Below, one piece after another: positions 35,680 through 44,061 of a stretch of 64,000 bases of DNA. This stretch comes from Methylocystis echinoides (GTDB lineage: Bacteria > Pseudomonadota > Alphaproteobacteria > Rhizobiales > Beijerinckiaceae). A model generated the notes under the pieces. The model did no database searches. It saw nothing but the letters and a program-made list of their open reading frames with translations, and was not told the DNA's origin. The DNA is taken from the NCBI RefSeq assembly GCF_027923385.1, contig NZ_BSEC01000001.1, positions 3,012,001 to 3,076,000 on the forward strand, given 5' to 3'. A program made the translations under genes and the position numbers. Each line of letters starts with the position of its first letter. The first letter of the stretch is position 1.

Positions 35680-35928
35680 ATGGCAAGGAACGATCCCGAG
35701 TTGCGCGTTCGGATTCCAGAGGAATTGCGCAAACTAATCAATGAAAAGGCTGCTGAAAGCGGCCTAAGCCTCAGCGCGCTTGTGGTTGAGCTTTTGTCTC
35801 AGGCGATGGAGTGGAGGGACTACGACATTCCGTCTATGGCCGAGTCGATCGATCGCCTCGAGGAACAGGTCGGAAGGCTAATGGGAGATGTGGATGAATT
35901 GATGGGCAGGTCGTATGACCGCGATTAG
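35680..35928 (+). CDS. Arc-like ribbon-helix-helix protein (rightward)
   Basis: 82 residues. ELRVRIPEELRKLINEKAAE and SGLSLSALVVELLSQAMEW form an Arc fold, followed by a coiled coil (SIDRLEEQVGRLMGDVDELM). The ATG at 35680 is immediately after GGAG; in-frame GTG starts upstream (35674, 35638) are possible. It is the only rightward gene in the element. Together with the leftward partner it may set the lysogenic state. Confidence 0.75.
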   Translation: MARNDPELRVRIPEELRKLINEKAAESGLSLSALVVELLSQAMEWRDYDIPSMAESIDRLEEQVGRLMGDVDELMGRSYDRD

Positions 35929-35943
35929 AGCCTGCCTCGCCTC

Positions 35944-36255
35944 CTACTCCACCCGCCCGTGCTGATTTGTCCCGCGCCGGCCGTTCGTTCCGGCCTTGGT
36001 CCGCTGGCGGTTCTTCACGCAGTTGGCCAGCCGGCGCTTGTGCTTGCAGTAACCGCACAGGCGCTTGTCCTGCCGCTTCGCCTCAGGGATAGGCCCGCCG
36101 CAGTCGACGCATTTGAGCGCCGCCCGGACGTGAGCACGCCAGCCTTCACGTTCGTCATATTCCGCCGCCCGCAGGCAGGCTTTCGAGCAATAAATATTAG
36201 TCACCCGGATCGGCTCGAACGCTTTCGCACACCATGCGCAGCGATCGCCCGGCAA
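35944..36255 (-). CDS. Zinc-finger (treble-clef) protein, downstream frame
   Basis: About 103 residues if started at TTG 36255; a longer frame to 36396 is open. Two Cys clusters: CAWCAKAFEP...YCSKACLRAAEYD and CVDCGGPIPEAK...LCGYCKHKRR. The first closely resembles the last cluster of the overlapping upstream gene (36197-36790). The tail is basic (RTKAGTNGRRGTNQH). It may be a separate DNA- or RNA-binding protein or the frame-shifted second half of one four-finger protein. Function unknown. Confidence 0.55.
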   Translation of the reverse strand: MPGDRCAWCAKAFEPIRVTNIYCSKACLRAAEYDEREGWRAHVRAALKCVDCGGPIPEAKRQDKRLCGYCKHKRRLANCVKNRQRTKAGTNGRRGTNQHGRVE

Positions 36256-36790
36256 GGCGTCGAGCGTCCTGATAGCAGGCGCGGGAGCAGTAGGTTGAGC
36301 CGGTTGGGTGCTTTGGCCGAAAAGCGCGTTCACACGCTGGGCATTGTTGCTCCGGCTGGCGTGCGGTCCAGGCCGCTCTACTGGCTGCTTCAGCAATTCT
36401 CAGTTCCTCCCGATCGCGTTGCCGGTTCCTGTCGACTTTCGCCGCCGTGGCGCACACAGGGCCGCAGAATGTGTAATGGCCCTCGGGGAGCGGCTTAGCG
36501 CAGCGTTTGCATTGCTCGCGCGTGCGCGGCCCCTCGTTTTCCTTCGTGTATTCAAGCTGGCCTTCGGCCCATGTCGGGCGCCGAGCGCCCGCCCGGGCGA
36601 GGGCGTTCCGTGTGATTTCCGCCGCCTCAGCGTCCGCGTCCGCCCATGGCCAGCCGGCGAGGCACAGCCGCGCCCGCACGCCAGCACGCGCGGGGCCTTC
36701 GGCCGCGAAGGGCGTCGGCTCGGCGCGCTTCATAATCACGGCGAGCGCCTCGATTACAGCCTGCCGCCGTTTGAATTGTCGCTTGGCCAT
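36197..36790 (-). CDS. Zinc-finger (treble-clef) protein, upstream frame
   Basis: 197 residues. A helical basic start (KRQFKRRQAVIEALAVIMKR) precedes two Cys clusters, CKRCAKPLPEGHYTFCGPVC and CPACERAFRPKHP...YCSRACYQDARR. The last 30 residues overlap the next frame, which continues the same finger pattern in the +1 frame. It lies 33 bases downstream of the portal gene. A role in DNA packaging (for example as a small-terminase substitute) or regulation is possible but speculative. Confidence 0.6.
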   Translation of the reverse strand: MAKRQFKRRQAVIEALAVIMKRAEPTPFAAEGPARAGVRARLCLAGWPWADADAEAAEITRNALARAGARRPTWAEGQLEYTKENEGPRTREQCKRCAKPLPEGHYTFCGPVCATAAKVDRNRQRDREELRIAEAASRAAWTARQPEQQCPACERAFRPKHPTGSTYCSRACYQDARRLAGRSLRMVCESVRADPGD

Positions 36791-36823
36791 GATTTCCCCT
36801 AGGCTGGAGAAGGGGAAGGGAGG

Positions 36824-37882
36824 TCATTTTTCCCAATCAAGCCGAGCGAGCACGGCCGCGACGGCCGCAGGGTCAAGGCCCGCTTCCTTCGCTTGCGCGA
36901 GTGCGCCAACAAAGGTCGAGAACGCCCGCGCCGCGCCGCCTGCGTCGAAAGCCTGTAGCGGCCGCAGGACGTCAATCGAGACGGCCGCGCCGAGCTTTGC
37001 GCTTGCCTCTTCGGCAATGAGCTCGCCAATCGGCTGCAACTGCCACGTCGCAAGATGACGCTGCGCTTCGCGCACAAGCGGCCCTTGGGCGTTGTCCGTC
37101 AGCAAGGCGGGGAGCACGCCGAACGCCCCGCAGATCGCGCCACGCGCCGCCGAGAGGGTTTCCGCCGTCATCGCTTTCTCAAGGTCAGGCGTCACGTCCT
37201 GCGGCTTCCAGTCTGTCGCCGGCGCCGGTCCGCCGGCCGCCGAGACGGCGACGGACTCCCGCAACAGCACGCGGCCGCGCCGCCCACGGAACCCGCGCCC
37301 GAGGTTTTCGAGGTCCACGTCGCGGTTTTCCGGGAACGGCACAATCTGCGAGCCGAGCGGCGCATATTCGAACACTTCGGCAAGCGAGGATTCGACGGCT
37401 TCGAGCATTCCCGCCGTGAGCGACGATCGGCGCAGTGGCGAAGATCCTGCCCAAGGCGTCGTCACGTCGCTCCCGATGCGGAAGTGAAGGACTTCGGCGG
37501 CAAGCACTGTTTCCGTTCGCCCGCCGCCGGCTTCCGACACGCTCGCCCGATAGGCGGAAGGCTTCCCGTTGCGCGTCGACACGTCCCAATCTGAGCACGG
37601 GACAAGCCCGCCCTCGCGGATCAGGAAAAGCGCCTCCCCGCGCAGCGCCAGCGCGCGAGCGATAAGCGCCATCGTGCGCCGGTCGATTACACTAGCGCCA
37701 GTTACATCGGCTATTGCAAATGCGTTTTCCCAGAGCGAGACGCACGTTTGAACGGTTGCTGTGAGTTCGCCAATGCCGCTTCGCCCGGCGACATACGCCG
37801 CGCGCGCCGCGATGATTTCAGACGTAAAGCCGCTCATTGCCGAGCGCTTTTCCACTTTCTGCCAGGGCCAGCGCCACGCCAT
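36824..37882 (-). CDS. Phage portal protein (HK97-like)
   Basis: 352 residues. Forms the dodecameric DNA entry ring of the head. Matching features are the N-terminal VQTCVSLWENAFAIADV, EVLHFRIGSDVTTPWAGSSPL, and the C-terminal IAEEASAKLGAAVSIDVL and AFSTFVGALAQAKEAGLDP. It is somewhat shorter than typical HK97 portals (about 400). The start overlaps the connector stop by one base (TAATG). Confidence 0.85.
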   Translation of the reverse strand: MAWRWPWQKVEKRSAMSGFTSEIIAARAAYVAGRSGIGELTATVQTCVSLWENAFAIADVTGASVIDRRTMALIARALALRGEALFLIREGGLVPCSDWDVSTRNGKPSAYRASVSEAGGGRTETVLAAEVLHFRIGSDVTTPWAGSSPLRRSSLTAGMLEAVESSLAEVFEYAPLGSQIVPFPENRDVDLENLGRGFRGRRGRVLLRESVAVSAAGGPAPATDWKPQDVTPDLEKAMTAETLSAARGAICGAFGVLPALLTDNAQGPLVREAQRHLATWQLQPIGELIAEEASAKLGAAVSIDVLRPLQAFDAGGAARAFSTFVGALAQAKEAGLDPAAVAAVLARLDWEK

Positions 37883-38412
37883 TAAAGCACCCTCCGAAAT
37901 GAGCGAAGCAAGTCGCCCGCGCCGCTGCGATTCATGGCGCTGGCGATGGCGTTGAGGTCGAATTCGGTTGAGCCAATCCCGTCGACATTTTCCTGCCGCA
38001 CGCCGGGAGCGGTCGCGGCAGTGGCGTAGAATTCAGCGAGCCGCCGATAGGCCTCTTTCACGATTTCCGGCACTGTCGCGGCGGCGCCGAGCGTCGCGGT
38101 GATTTTGTAGGGTCCGCAACCGGGCAGGTCATAGCCGCCGCGCGGCGAAGCGGGAAGCGTGTAGGCGCTCCAGGCTGAATTCTCCCAAACGTAAGTCGAA
38201 ACGCTCGTTGCCGGCTTCAGGGGCGCAATCCACTCCCCAGGCCCCTCCACGATCCACGTCACGCCGCGCGCGCTGTAGCGCCATGCCGTGAACGCCTCGA
38301 TGCGCGCCCATATCATCGCAGCGGATAGCGCCGCCGCCGCCGCAGACAAGCCGCTCGGCGCCGCCGGGTAGCTCGCCGGGACTTCTTCGTCCTCTTGGAT
38401 GGTTGTCGCCAT
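37882..38412 (-). CDS. Head-tail connector/adaptor protein (gp6-like)
   Basis: 176 residues. AAMIWARIEAFTAWRYSARGVTW and VPEIVKEAYRRLAEFYATA resemble gp6-like connector proteins that cap the portal after packaging. It overlaps the portal start and the protease stop by one base each, in the usual HK97 gene group. No tail genes follow, so the connector would have to accept a tail made by another phage. Confidence 0.75.
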   Translation of the reverse strand: MATTIQEDEEVPASYPAAPSGLSAAAAALSAAMIWARIEAFTAWRYSARGVTWIVEGPGEWIAPLKPATSVSTYVWENSAWSAYTLPASPRGGYDLPGCGPYKITATLGAAATVPEIVKEAYRRLAEFYATAATAPGVRQENVDGIGSTEFDLNAIASAMNRSGAGDLLRSFRRVL

Positions 38413-38939
38413 TACGCCCTCCAGCGTTGCGCGGAGCGGCGCATACCTACGCCGAGCCTTCCGCCAATGTTGGCGAAACGCGCCTCAACACTTGTGTTCG
38501 TATAAGCCGGCCATGCGCTCACAACGGAAATTTCGCGCAGTTCGACCGCGCGCAATTCACGCCGGTTGCCATTCCAATATTCGTCCACGGCTCGAAAGCC
38601 GAACGACATTCCGCCCAAGTCGCTGCGCTGCGCCAGCGCTAGCATGTCATGCCCGAGCGACGTGTCGGGAATGTCGATTGTGAACGCGAGCCCGCGCTGA
38701 TTTTCAGTCAAGCGCAGTGTCCCGCTTTTCGTCCGTCCGAGCACGCGCGTCGGATCGTGGTCGACCAACGCGAGAATGTCGGCGCCGCTCGCGAGAGTTG
38801 CGGCGAAAGCGCCCGGCCGGATAACTTCGATGAAGTCGCCGACGCGCGCCTCGCTGTCGAAGGTCGCGGCGAAGCCTTCGAGTTGGCGGGGATTGCTCCC
38901 CGCCCGCACTTCGAGTTGAAACGCGCGCCGTTCCATCAT
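38412..38939 (-). CDS. HK97-family prohead protease
   Basis: 175 residues. Begins with the family-typical ERRAFQLEV and LEGFAATFDSEARVGDFIEV. The catalytic His lies in ALVDHDPTRVLGR and the catalytic Ser in GGMSFGFRAVDEYW. Cleaves the N-terminal delta domain of the capsid protein during maturation. The start overlaps the capsid-gene stop by four bases (ATGA). Confidence 0.92.
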   Translation of the reverse strand: MMERRAFQLEVRAGSNPRQLEGFAATFDSEARVGDFIEVIRPGAFAATLASGADILALVDHDPTRVLGRTKSGTLRLTENQRGLAFTIDIPDTSLGHDMLALAQRSDLGGMSFGFRAVDEYWNGNRRELRAVELREISVVSAWPAYTNTSVEARFANIGGRLGVGMRRSAQRWRA

Positions 38940-40489
38940 TGGAGTCCCGTGAGGATTTCGAGCTGCGCGGGGCGCGAAACGGTGACGTCCATCGTCGCGA
39001 GCGCGGTGAGCCGCAGTCCGCCAGACGCCGCGTCGCTGTAGGGGTCGCGGATCAGGTCCACAGCGCCCCAGGCGCCCACGTAGATCGGCGGCACGCCGCC
39101 GGCCCTGGTTGTCAAGAGCGCTTTCGACGCCAGCGGCGAGCCGGTAGGCGCCGCGAGCGCATTCGACGAAATGACGACGCCGCCGACATTCTCTTTGAGC
39201 CGGTCAAACTCGAACTTGAAGCCGCCGTCGCCCGTAAGCGTGCCGTCGAGCACGTCCCACACTTCCGGCCGCATGAGCACCATCACGTCACCCGGCCCGG
39301 CCGCAGCGTTGGCTGTCATGAAGCGCACGATCGCAGCTCGAAACACGGCCCACGTCGACGCCGCGCCGATATTCGTCGAGGTAATTCCGTAGCTGCCCAC
39401 AAGGACGCCCGCAGGCTCGCCCGACGCACCGGCGCCGAGAAAAACGGCCTCGTCGAGGGCGACGCCAATCGCGCCGTTCATGTCGCGACGGATGGCTTGT
39501 TCCAGCGCGTCGCCGCTCTGTTTCATCGCCTTGCGCGTGACTTTCATTTGGATGCCGAGCGTGTTCGCAGGCGTCAGCGGTTTGTCCGTCGTCTCGTAGG
39601 CCGCCGGACTGCCGACGCTGCCCGTTTCGGTCGACGCCCACGCCGCCGCGATGCTGGACGTGCAAACCGGATATTCGATCTCGCCGGAGTCGATCGAAAT
39701 GAACTGCGCGCCCATGCGCGCCGCCGCGCTCGCCGCAAAGAGACGGTCGATAATGGGCGCGGTGCGGATAGGATCGGGAGTGCCCGACGCGACCGTCTCG
39801 CCCGCGCGCATTTCAAGCGCAGCCCACGGAACCGGCACGCCGCGATAGCCACCCCGGTTGCGCAGCTCAGAGACGATTTCCGCAGTCGGTCCAGTGAGAG
39901 CGCGGCCTTCGTCGATGTTGAGCACGGCCTGGCGCATTTCGAACCGTGAAACAAGGTCGGCAAATTCGCGGTCGCCGCGCGTTTCGAGCTCGCCTTTCGC
40001 CTCGCGGCGTTCCTGATCTTCGGCAATCAGCGCAGCGCGATAGCGCGTCTCATTCGTCCGGTATTCCGCGTCCATGGTTTCCATTGAACGCGTCTCGTCT
40101 TCGGAAGGGGTTTCCTTGCCGACGATCGCCGCAAGCGCCTGTCGAATTTCAGACTGGCGACGGCTGATTTTTACACTTTCCAACATTGGTCTTCCTTCGT
40201 GTGACCGCGCCAATTCGGCAACGGCGGATTGCCAGGCGCGCTTCGCCTGGGTTGGGGCGTGGCCCAATTCTTTGTCTGTTTTCGCCGCGTGACAGTCGCG
40301 GCAAAGCGTTTGCAGATTGTCGAGGTCGAAAGCGCGCTCTGGCGCTTTGCGGATTGCCTCGATGTGGTCGATTTCAAGCCGCGTGCGGGAGCCGCATTTG
40401 ACGCACGCGAAGCCGTCGCGGCGCAGTGCGAGAAAGCGCACGCGCGCCCAGCGTTTCGACGTGTAGAAGGGACGGCCTGTTACACCCAT
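38936..40489 (-). CDS. HNH endonuclease fused in frame to HK97-type major capsid protein
   Basis: 517 residues in a single frame. Residues 1-80 are a complete HNH nuclease: CVKCGSRTRLEIDHIEAIRK, then NLQTLCRDCHAAKT. From residue 102 (MLESVKISRRQSEIR) the sequence is an ordinary HK97-fold capsid protein with coiled-coil delta region (102-205) and mature shell domain (VPVPWAALEM... FDRLKENVGGVVISSNA). The internal ATG at 40186 has AAGGAAG five bases upstream, so capsid protein could also be made alone (416 residues). In related phages HNH and capsid are separate genes. The start overlaps the terminase stop by ten bases. Confidence 0.85.
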   Translation of the reverse strand: MGVTGRPFYTSKRWARVRFLALRRDGFACVKCGSRTRLEIDHIEAIRKAPERAFDLDNLQTLCRDCHAAKTDKELGHAPTQAKRAWQSAVAELARSHEGRPMLESVKISRRQSEIRQALAAIVGKETPSEDETRSMETMDAEYRTNETRYRAALIAEDQERREAKGELETRGDREFADLVSRFEMRQAVLNIDEGRALTGPTAEIVSELRNRGGYRGVPVPWAALEMRAGETVASGTPDPIRTAPIIDRLFAASAAARMGAQFISIDSGEIEYPVCTSSIAAAWASTETGSVGSPAAYETTDKPLTPANTLGIQMKVTRKAMKQSGDALEQAIRRDMNGAIGVALDEAVFLGAGASGEPAGVLVGSYGITSTNIGAASTWAVFRAAIVRFMTANAAAGPGDVMVLMRPEVWDVLDGTLTGDGGFKFEFDRLKENVGGVVISSNALAAPTGSPLASKALLTTRAGGVPPIYVGAWGAVDLIRDPYSDAASGGLRLTALATMDVTVSRPAQLEILTGLQ

Positions 40490-41991
40490 AGCGCCGTCCT
40501 CACTTGTTTCGAGGGACGGCCCGCGATGCGCGCGCCTTCGGCGACGGCGAGCACGGAAGCCGCCGCCGCGTCAATGCGGCCGTTGCTGCGCGCCTTGGCG
40601 AGCTTCAGATTGTTCGCAGGGTCGCGCAGACACACCGCGTCCGCGAAGGCGGAGCGCAGCAAGAGCGAGGGAGCGGCTTTCACCTTGCCGTCAAAGCACG
40701 CGCGACGGAATCGCTCGCAGTCCTCGCCGCCGTCGCGGAAGCCCTGCCCGCGCCACACGATCGGCGCCCGAATGCCGGCGCTGTCGATCGCCTCGCCGAG
40801 CTCAGATTGCTTGTAGCGGTCCGCCACGATGGCCGCGATTTGCAGGCCGGCGACATGGCGCAGCGTTTCGACAAGCCACGGCGAGACGGGAACCGTTGCC
40901 TCGCCGAGCGTGGCGAGCTCGCGGCGCTCCTGCATCTCGACATACCGGGATCCGACGCCATCGGCCTGGCCACGCGAGAGAAGGTCCGGCTTTGAGGGGA
41001 AGGTTCCGAGGCATTCGAGCCGGCCTGTCTCGGGCCAGTAGAAAGCCGCCGCCGTCATGCTCGCCGAGCCGCCCAGGTCAATGCCTATCACAACGGCGCC
41101 TTGCCGTGGCGGGAGGTCCGCCGTCTCGCAGCCGAGCCATTCGTCGACCGTCAAAAGGAGGTCGCGGGTCTCGCCGGAAACCCTCTCGTTTCGATTGTAT
41201 AACCTGAAGCTCGTAAGCGCGCCGCCGCCGCGCGCGATGGCGCGCCGGGCTTGGGCGAGCAGCCATTCCTGCGATGAACCGATGCCGGTGACGGCGCCAG
41301 GATTGGCGAGGAGAAGGCTTTCGAGGTCATCGGCAGGAAGGCCCGGCGAGGGGCGATGCTCTTGCCGGTAAACGCCCTCCTGGTCCTCGTCCAGCCACTT
41401 GCTGAAGGGGTGCGAATCGTCCGCCGCCGATGTCGAGATTATGAGCGCCCGCCCGCCCCTCTTGCCCAGGCCGGAGAGCAAGGCGTGTTCGAGGCTGTCG
41501 CCCTTCTCCCTTTCCCAATGGCCTCTTTCATCGAGCAATGCCAGCGTCGGGGCGCTGCCCAGGATGCTTTTGCCGTCCGCCGCAATGACGCGGAGGAGTC
41601 CGCCGCCGTCGCCCGCATATTCGATTTCCAGCTTTGAGCCTCGCCGGAACTTGAGGAGCTCTTGCTTGTCGACGGGAAGGCTTTGCGAAAGGCCGGCCGC
41701 GAAATTCCAGGCAACCTGCGCCTGGTCTCTGGTCCGAGCGGCGAGGAGGATTTCACGCCGGGGTTGCTGGTCCCAAACCCCGAGGAGTTCCGCCAGCGCG
41801 AGGCCGGCCGAAAGCGCCGATTTACCATTGCCACGGCCCACGCTCAGCGCCGCTGCGGTCGTCTTCGGCGCCAGCGCGCCCCGAACGAACGCTTTTTGAA
41901 ACGGGGCGAGCTTCAAGCGCCGCCCGGCCCGGATTCCTTCCGGGACTGACAAGCTTTCGAGGAACTTGATGGCCTTCGCCGCGTCTCTCAT
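40480..41991 (-). CDS. Phage terminase large subunit
   Basis: 503 residues from ATG 41991 (the open frame continues to 42315 without similarity). ATPase motifs: LSVGRGNGKSALSAG (Walker A) and PTLALLDERGHW (Walker B). The RNase-H-like nuclease has Asp in VVIGIDLGGSASM, VADRYKQSELGE and RIDAAAASVLAVAE. Pumps DNA into the satellite head and cuts it. No obvious small subunit gene was found next to it. It overlaps the HNH-capsid gene by ten bases. Confidence 0.93.
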   Translation of the reverse strand: MRDAAKAIKFLESLSVPEGIRAGRRLKLAPFQKAFVRGALAPKTTAAALSVGRGNGKSALSAGLALAELLGVWDQQPRREILLAARTRDQAQVAWNFAAGLSQSLPVDKQELLKFRRGSKLEIEYAGDGGGLLRVIAADGKSILGSAPTLALLDERGHWEREKGDSLEHALLSGLGKRGGRALIISTSAADDSHPFSKWLDEDQEGVYRQEHRPSPGLPADDLESLLLANPGAVTGIGSSQEWLLAQARRAIARGGGALTSFRLYNRNERVSGETRDLLLTVDEWLGCETADLPPRQGAVVIGIDLGGSASMTAAAFYWPETGRLECLGTFPSKPDLLSRGQADGVGSRYVEMQERRELATLGEATVPVSPWLVETLRHVAGLQIAAIVADRYKQSELGEAIDSAGIRAPIVWRGQGFRDGGEDCERFRRACFDGKVKAAPSLLLRSAFADAVCLRDPANNLKLAKARSNGRIDAAAASVLAVAEGARIAGRPSKQVRTALWV

Positions 41992-42205
41992 TCCACACGA
42001 TCCATTCGTGAAACATATAAACCACAAATCGGAAATGTGAAAGCGGGAAAGGAGAAGCCCCCTGCCGGTCATGCCCCCCGAAAGGTTTTCCGGGCATTGG
42101 GACCAAATGCATGGGCGCTCAATCGAGCAGAAACGGGGGCTGGATGCGTGAAACGGGTTGGCGGCTATGCGGGTAGCGGGCGCGCGCTCAGGCGCGCCCC
42201 TGTGC
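41992..42205. other. Non-coding gap upstream of terminase; candidate packaging site
   Basis: 214 bases without a supported gene, in an element otherwise packed with overlapping genes. It contains a strong hairpin (42178-42199) and sits just before the terminase gene, where cos or pac sites often lie. No known cos sequence is recognised. Confidence 0.35.
42178..42199 (-). terminator. GC-rich hairpin downstream of the 95-residue gene
   Basis: Perfect 8-bp stem GGGCGCGC (42178-42185) and GCGCGCCC (42192-42199) with a six-base loop, seven bases after the stop at 42206. There is no T-run, so a packaging or regulatory role is as likely as termination. Confidence 0.4.
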
Positions 42206-42493
42206 TCAGCGCTGTGTGTCTGCCGGCCATTTGAGGTTGGCATACCTATTGAGCGCGTCTGCCTCAGCCATGAGCTCTTCGGCGCCCTTCTCCGTGTTGT
42301 CCCATCTTCGCCCAAGTAAAAAAAACGCTACCGAACGTAGTTCCGAATGCAGGCGAGAGCGGTCCTCCTCTGGCAAATCAGCGCCGAGTTCCTTGATTGC
42401 TTCGTCTGCGATCGAGGTCGCCGTTATTCTCGGAGCTTCGCTTGCGTCAATGATGCGTTCGAGTAGCTCAACAACGTCTATTTTTGGCTGCAT
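42206..42493 (-). CDS. Small satellite protein of unknown function
   Basis: 95 residues, mostly helical and acidic (VVELLERIIDASEAPRITAT, EDRSRLHSELRSVAFFLLG). Not recognised. It lies 14 bases after the iteron-bearing gene and 215 before the terminase start. Its size and position would suit a small terminase subunit, but no motif supports that. Confidence 0.6.
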   Translation of the reverse strand: MQPKIDVVELLERIIDASEAPRITATSIADEAIKELGADLPEEDRSRLHSELRSVAFFLLGRRWDNTEKGAEELMAEADALNRYANLKWPADTQR

Positions 42494-42507
42494 GGTGCTT
42501 TCTCCTC

Positions 42508-43278
42508 TCAGTTCTTCGATAAGCCGTAGCCTTCAGCGTCGAGCTTCTTGAGCAGCTCAACGTAATTGATACGCTTGCGTCGCTGTCTCTCATTAGCTGG
42601 CGGTGCGGGGATAGCCGGCGAGTGCGCCTCGGGCGCAAGCGAGCCGGCGCTAGCGGCTCCCTCTCCACCATGGCTGACAGGCTGTAGCGGCGACTGCGGC
42701 TGCGCGCCTGAGGGCGCTTGCTCCGTCGCCTTCGCCCCGTCAGCCGGTGAGCCCGAGTTTTCGGGTTTTGGAATATCCCCCTCGCCGGCTTTCTTGTGTA
42801 ATTCCCGTGTTCTTCCCGTGTTAAGGGGCTCTGGAACCGTTTGTTTTGAGTGACTTACAAAATCGTCATTGCACCTCAGAACACCACGGGGTTGCACCTC
42901 AGGACTTTCTGACAGGTTTTCTGAGGTGCGGTTGCGTTGCACCTCAGGATATGGCTCTGAGGTGCGGGGGGATTGCACCTCAGGGACGCAATCGGGAAGC
43001 AGGATCGCGGCTATTTCGGGGGGCGCTTGGCCCCTCCGAGTGATGCTGATGTGGCCGCGCTCTTTTAGCCGAGCGAGGCGCCACATGAGCGTGCGGCGCG
43101 AGACGCGCAGGACGCGGGCGAGCGTGTCGAAGCGAACGAACGTCGTCCCCTCTTTCGAGTGAACGAAAGTGGCAAGGATTGCCGCAGTCGCGACGTCTTC
43201 CGCCGTCGCGGCTGGATGGCCCTGCACTTGCCGTATAAAGTCCATTCGTTCGCCTGGTCCCTTGGCAAATCTGGTCAT
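42508..43278 (-). CDS. Helix-turn-helix replication-initiator-like protein of the satellite
   Basis: 256 residues from the ATG preceded by GGAGGGCGG. Residues 20-95 are a winged HTH (TLARVLRVSRRTLMWRLARL, ERGHISITRRG). A long polar linker (95-225) contains PEVQ three times, and the basic C-terminus (NERQRRKRINYVELLKKLDAE) is helical. The linker DNA holds six copies of GCACCTCAG, an iteron-like array. An N-terminal DNA-binding domain with origin repeats inside the gene is the plan of lambda O, so an initiator is the best guess. A regulator is the alternative. Confidence 0.65.
   Translation of the reverse strand: MTRFAKGPGERMDFIRQVQGHPAATAEDVATAAILATFVHSKEGTTFVRFDTLARVLRVSRRTLMWRLARLKERGHISITRRGQAPPEIAAILLPDCVPEVQSPRTSEPYPEVQRNRTSENLSESPEVQPRGVLRCNDDFVSHSKQTVPEPLNTGRTRELHKKAGEGDIPKPENSGSPADGAKATEQAPSGAQPQSPLQPVSHGGEGAASAGSLAPEAHSPAIPAPPANERQRRKRINYVELLKKLDAEGYGLSKN
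42868..42982. repeat. Iteron array: six copies of TTGCACCTCAG/core GCACCTCAG
   Basis: Direct copies at 42868-42878, 42891-42901, 42936-42946 and 42972-42982. Inverted copies of the nine-base core at 42920-42928 and 42956-42964. The mixed orientation is not required by the encoded protein, pointing to a DNA-level role such as a replication origin. Confidence 0.75.
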
Positions 43279-43333
43279 CCGCCCTCCATAAGAAGAGAGC
43301 CCCCATTTTTGGGGGCTCCGATGGTTGGCGTCT

Positions 43334-43681
43334 TCACGCTTCGGATAGGTCCGCCGGAGGCCTGGACCAAGCGTCTGTGCTGATGTGGCCGACGATGATT
43401 CCAACCAACGTGTCCCCGCCGGCAAACTCCTGGATGTTTCGAGGGGTAATTTCCGGGTTCCACGTCAGCGCGCGCAAATACCAGACCGCGTCACTCGCAT
43501 AGGCGGCGGCAAGAGGCGATTCTGACGCAGCGTCAACCATAATGTCCTTCCACACCGTGCAGTCCACGGAGAACACCTCGCCGCCGACGTCGACTCGGAA
43601 TTTTGGAAACTCGCCGTCCAGGATCGACGCCTTGAATGTTATGGTCGTGGTGCTATCGACAATGATGGTTTTCATTTTCAT
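43334..43681 (-). CDS. Satellite protein of unknown function (115 residues)
   Basis: Not recognised. Beta-rich N-terminus (KTIIVDSTTTITFKASIL, FRVDVGGEVFSVD) and a later segment LVGIIVGHISTDAW. Its start overlaps the stop of the 127-residue gene by four bases, so they are coupled. Less GC-rich than the head genes. Confidence 0.6.
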   Translation of the reverse strand: MKMKTIIVDSTTTITFKASILDGEFPKFRVDVGGEVFSVDCTVWKDIMVDAASESPLAAAYASDAVWYLRALTWNPEITPRNIQEFAGGDTLVGIIVGHISTDAWSRPPADLSEA

Positions 43682-44061
43682 TTCTCCGATGTTGCCAAGC
43701 CCTCGCGAGCTTCAAGGATCGCCTCAGATGCGAGAGCGCACAGGCTGGAAAGGGCGGCGAAGTATTCGGCCGAGTCCGTCATGCTCTCCAGGTGGGTTTG
43801 CAAGTCTTCGTCGCTTAAGTTTTCGGCGACTGCGCGTGCTCTCTTTCCGACGATCGCAGTAAACGCAAGCCGAACATTGATTAAGTGCGGATTGTTTATT
43901 CCCGCGCCTGTCGGCGGCTGCCAGTCCTTAAGCCATTCGGCGGCTTCGGCCACGCGTCGCTCTGTCGGCGACTTGTCGGCCGCGCACGCGTCGCGGACGT
44001 CGGCAATCACCCGCTCAATAAAGGGGGCCGGTTTGCGGAAGGGGAGAATGTTGTCGGTCAT
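43678..44061 (-). CDS. Satellite protein of unknown function (127 residues)
   Basis: Helical protein, not recognised: FIERVIADVRDACAADKSPT, EYFAALSSLCALASEAILEA. Overlaps neighbours at both ends by four bases (ATGA type). Could be an anti-host, packaging or regulatory protein; nothing in the sequence decides. Confidence 0.6.
   Translation of the reverse strand: MTDNILPFRKPAPFIERVIADVRDACAADKSPTERRVAEAAEWLKDWQPPTGAGINNPHLINVRLAFTAIVGKRARAVAENLSDEDLQTHLESMTDSAEYFAALSSLCALASEAILEAREGLATSEK

Noticed and set aside
42868..42982. Short regularly placed repeats considered as a CRISPR array
   Set aside because: Units are only 9-11 bases, in both orientations, inside a coding gene, with no cas genes; iterons fit better.
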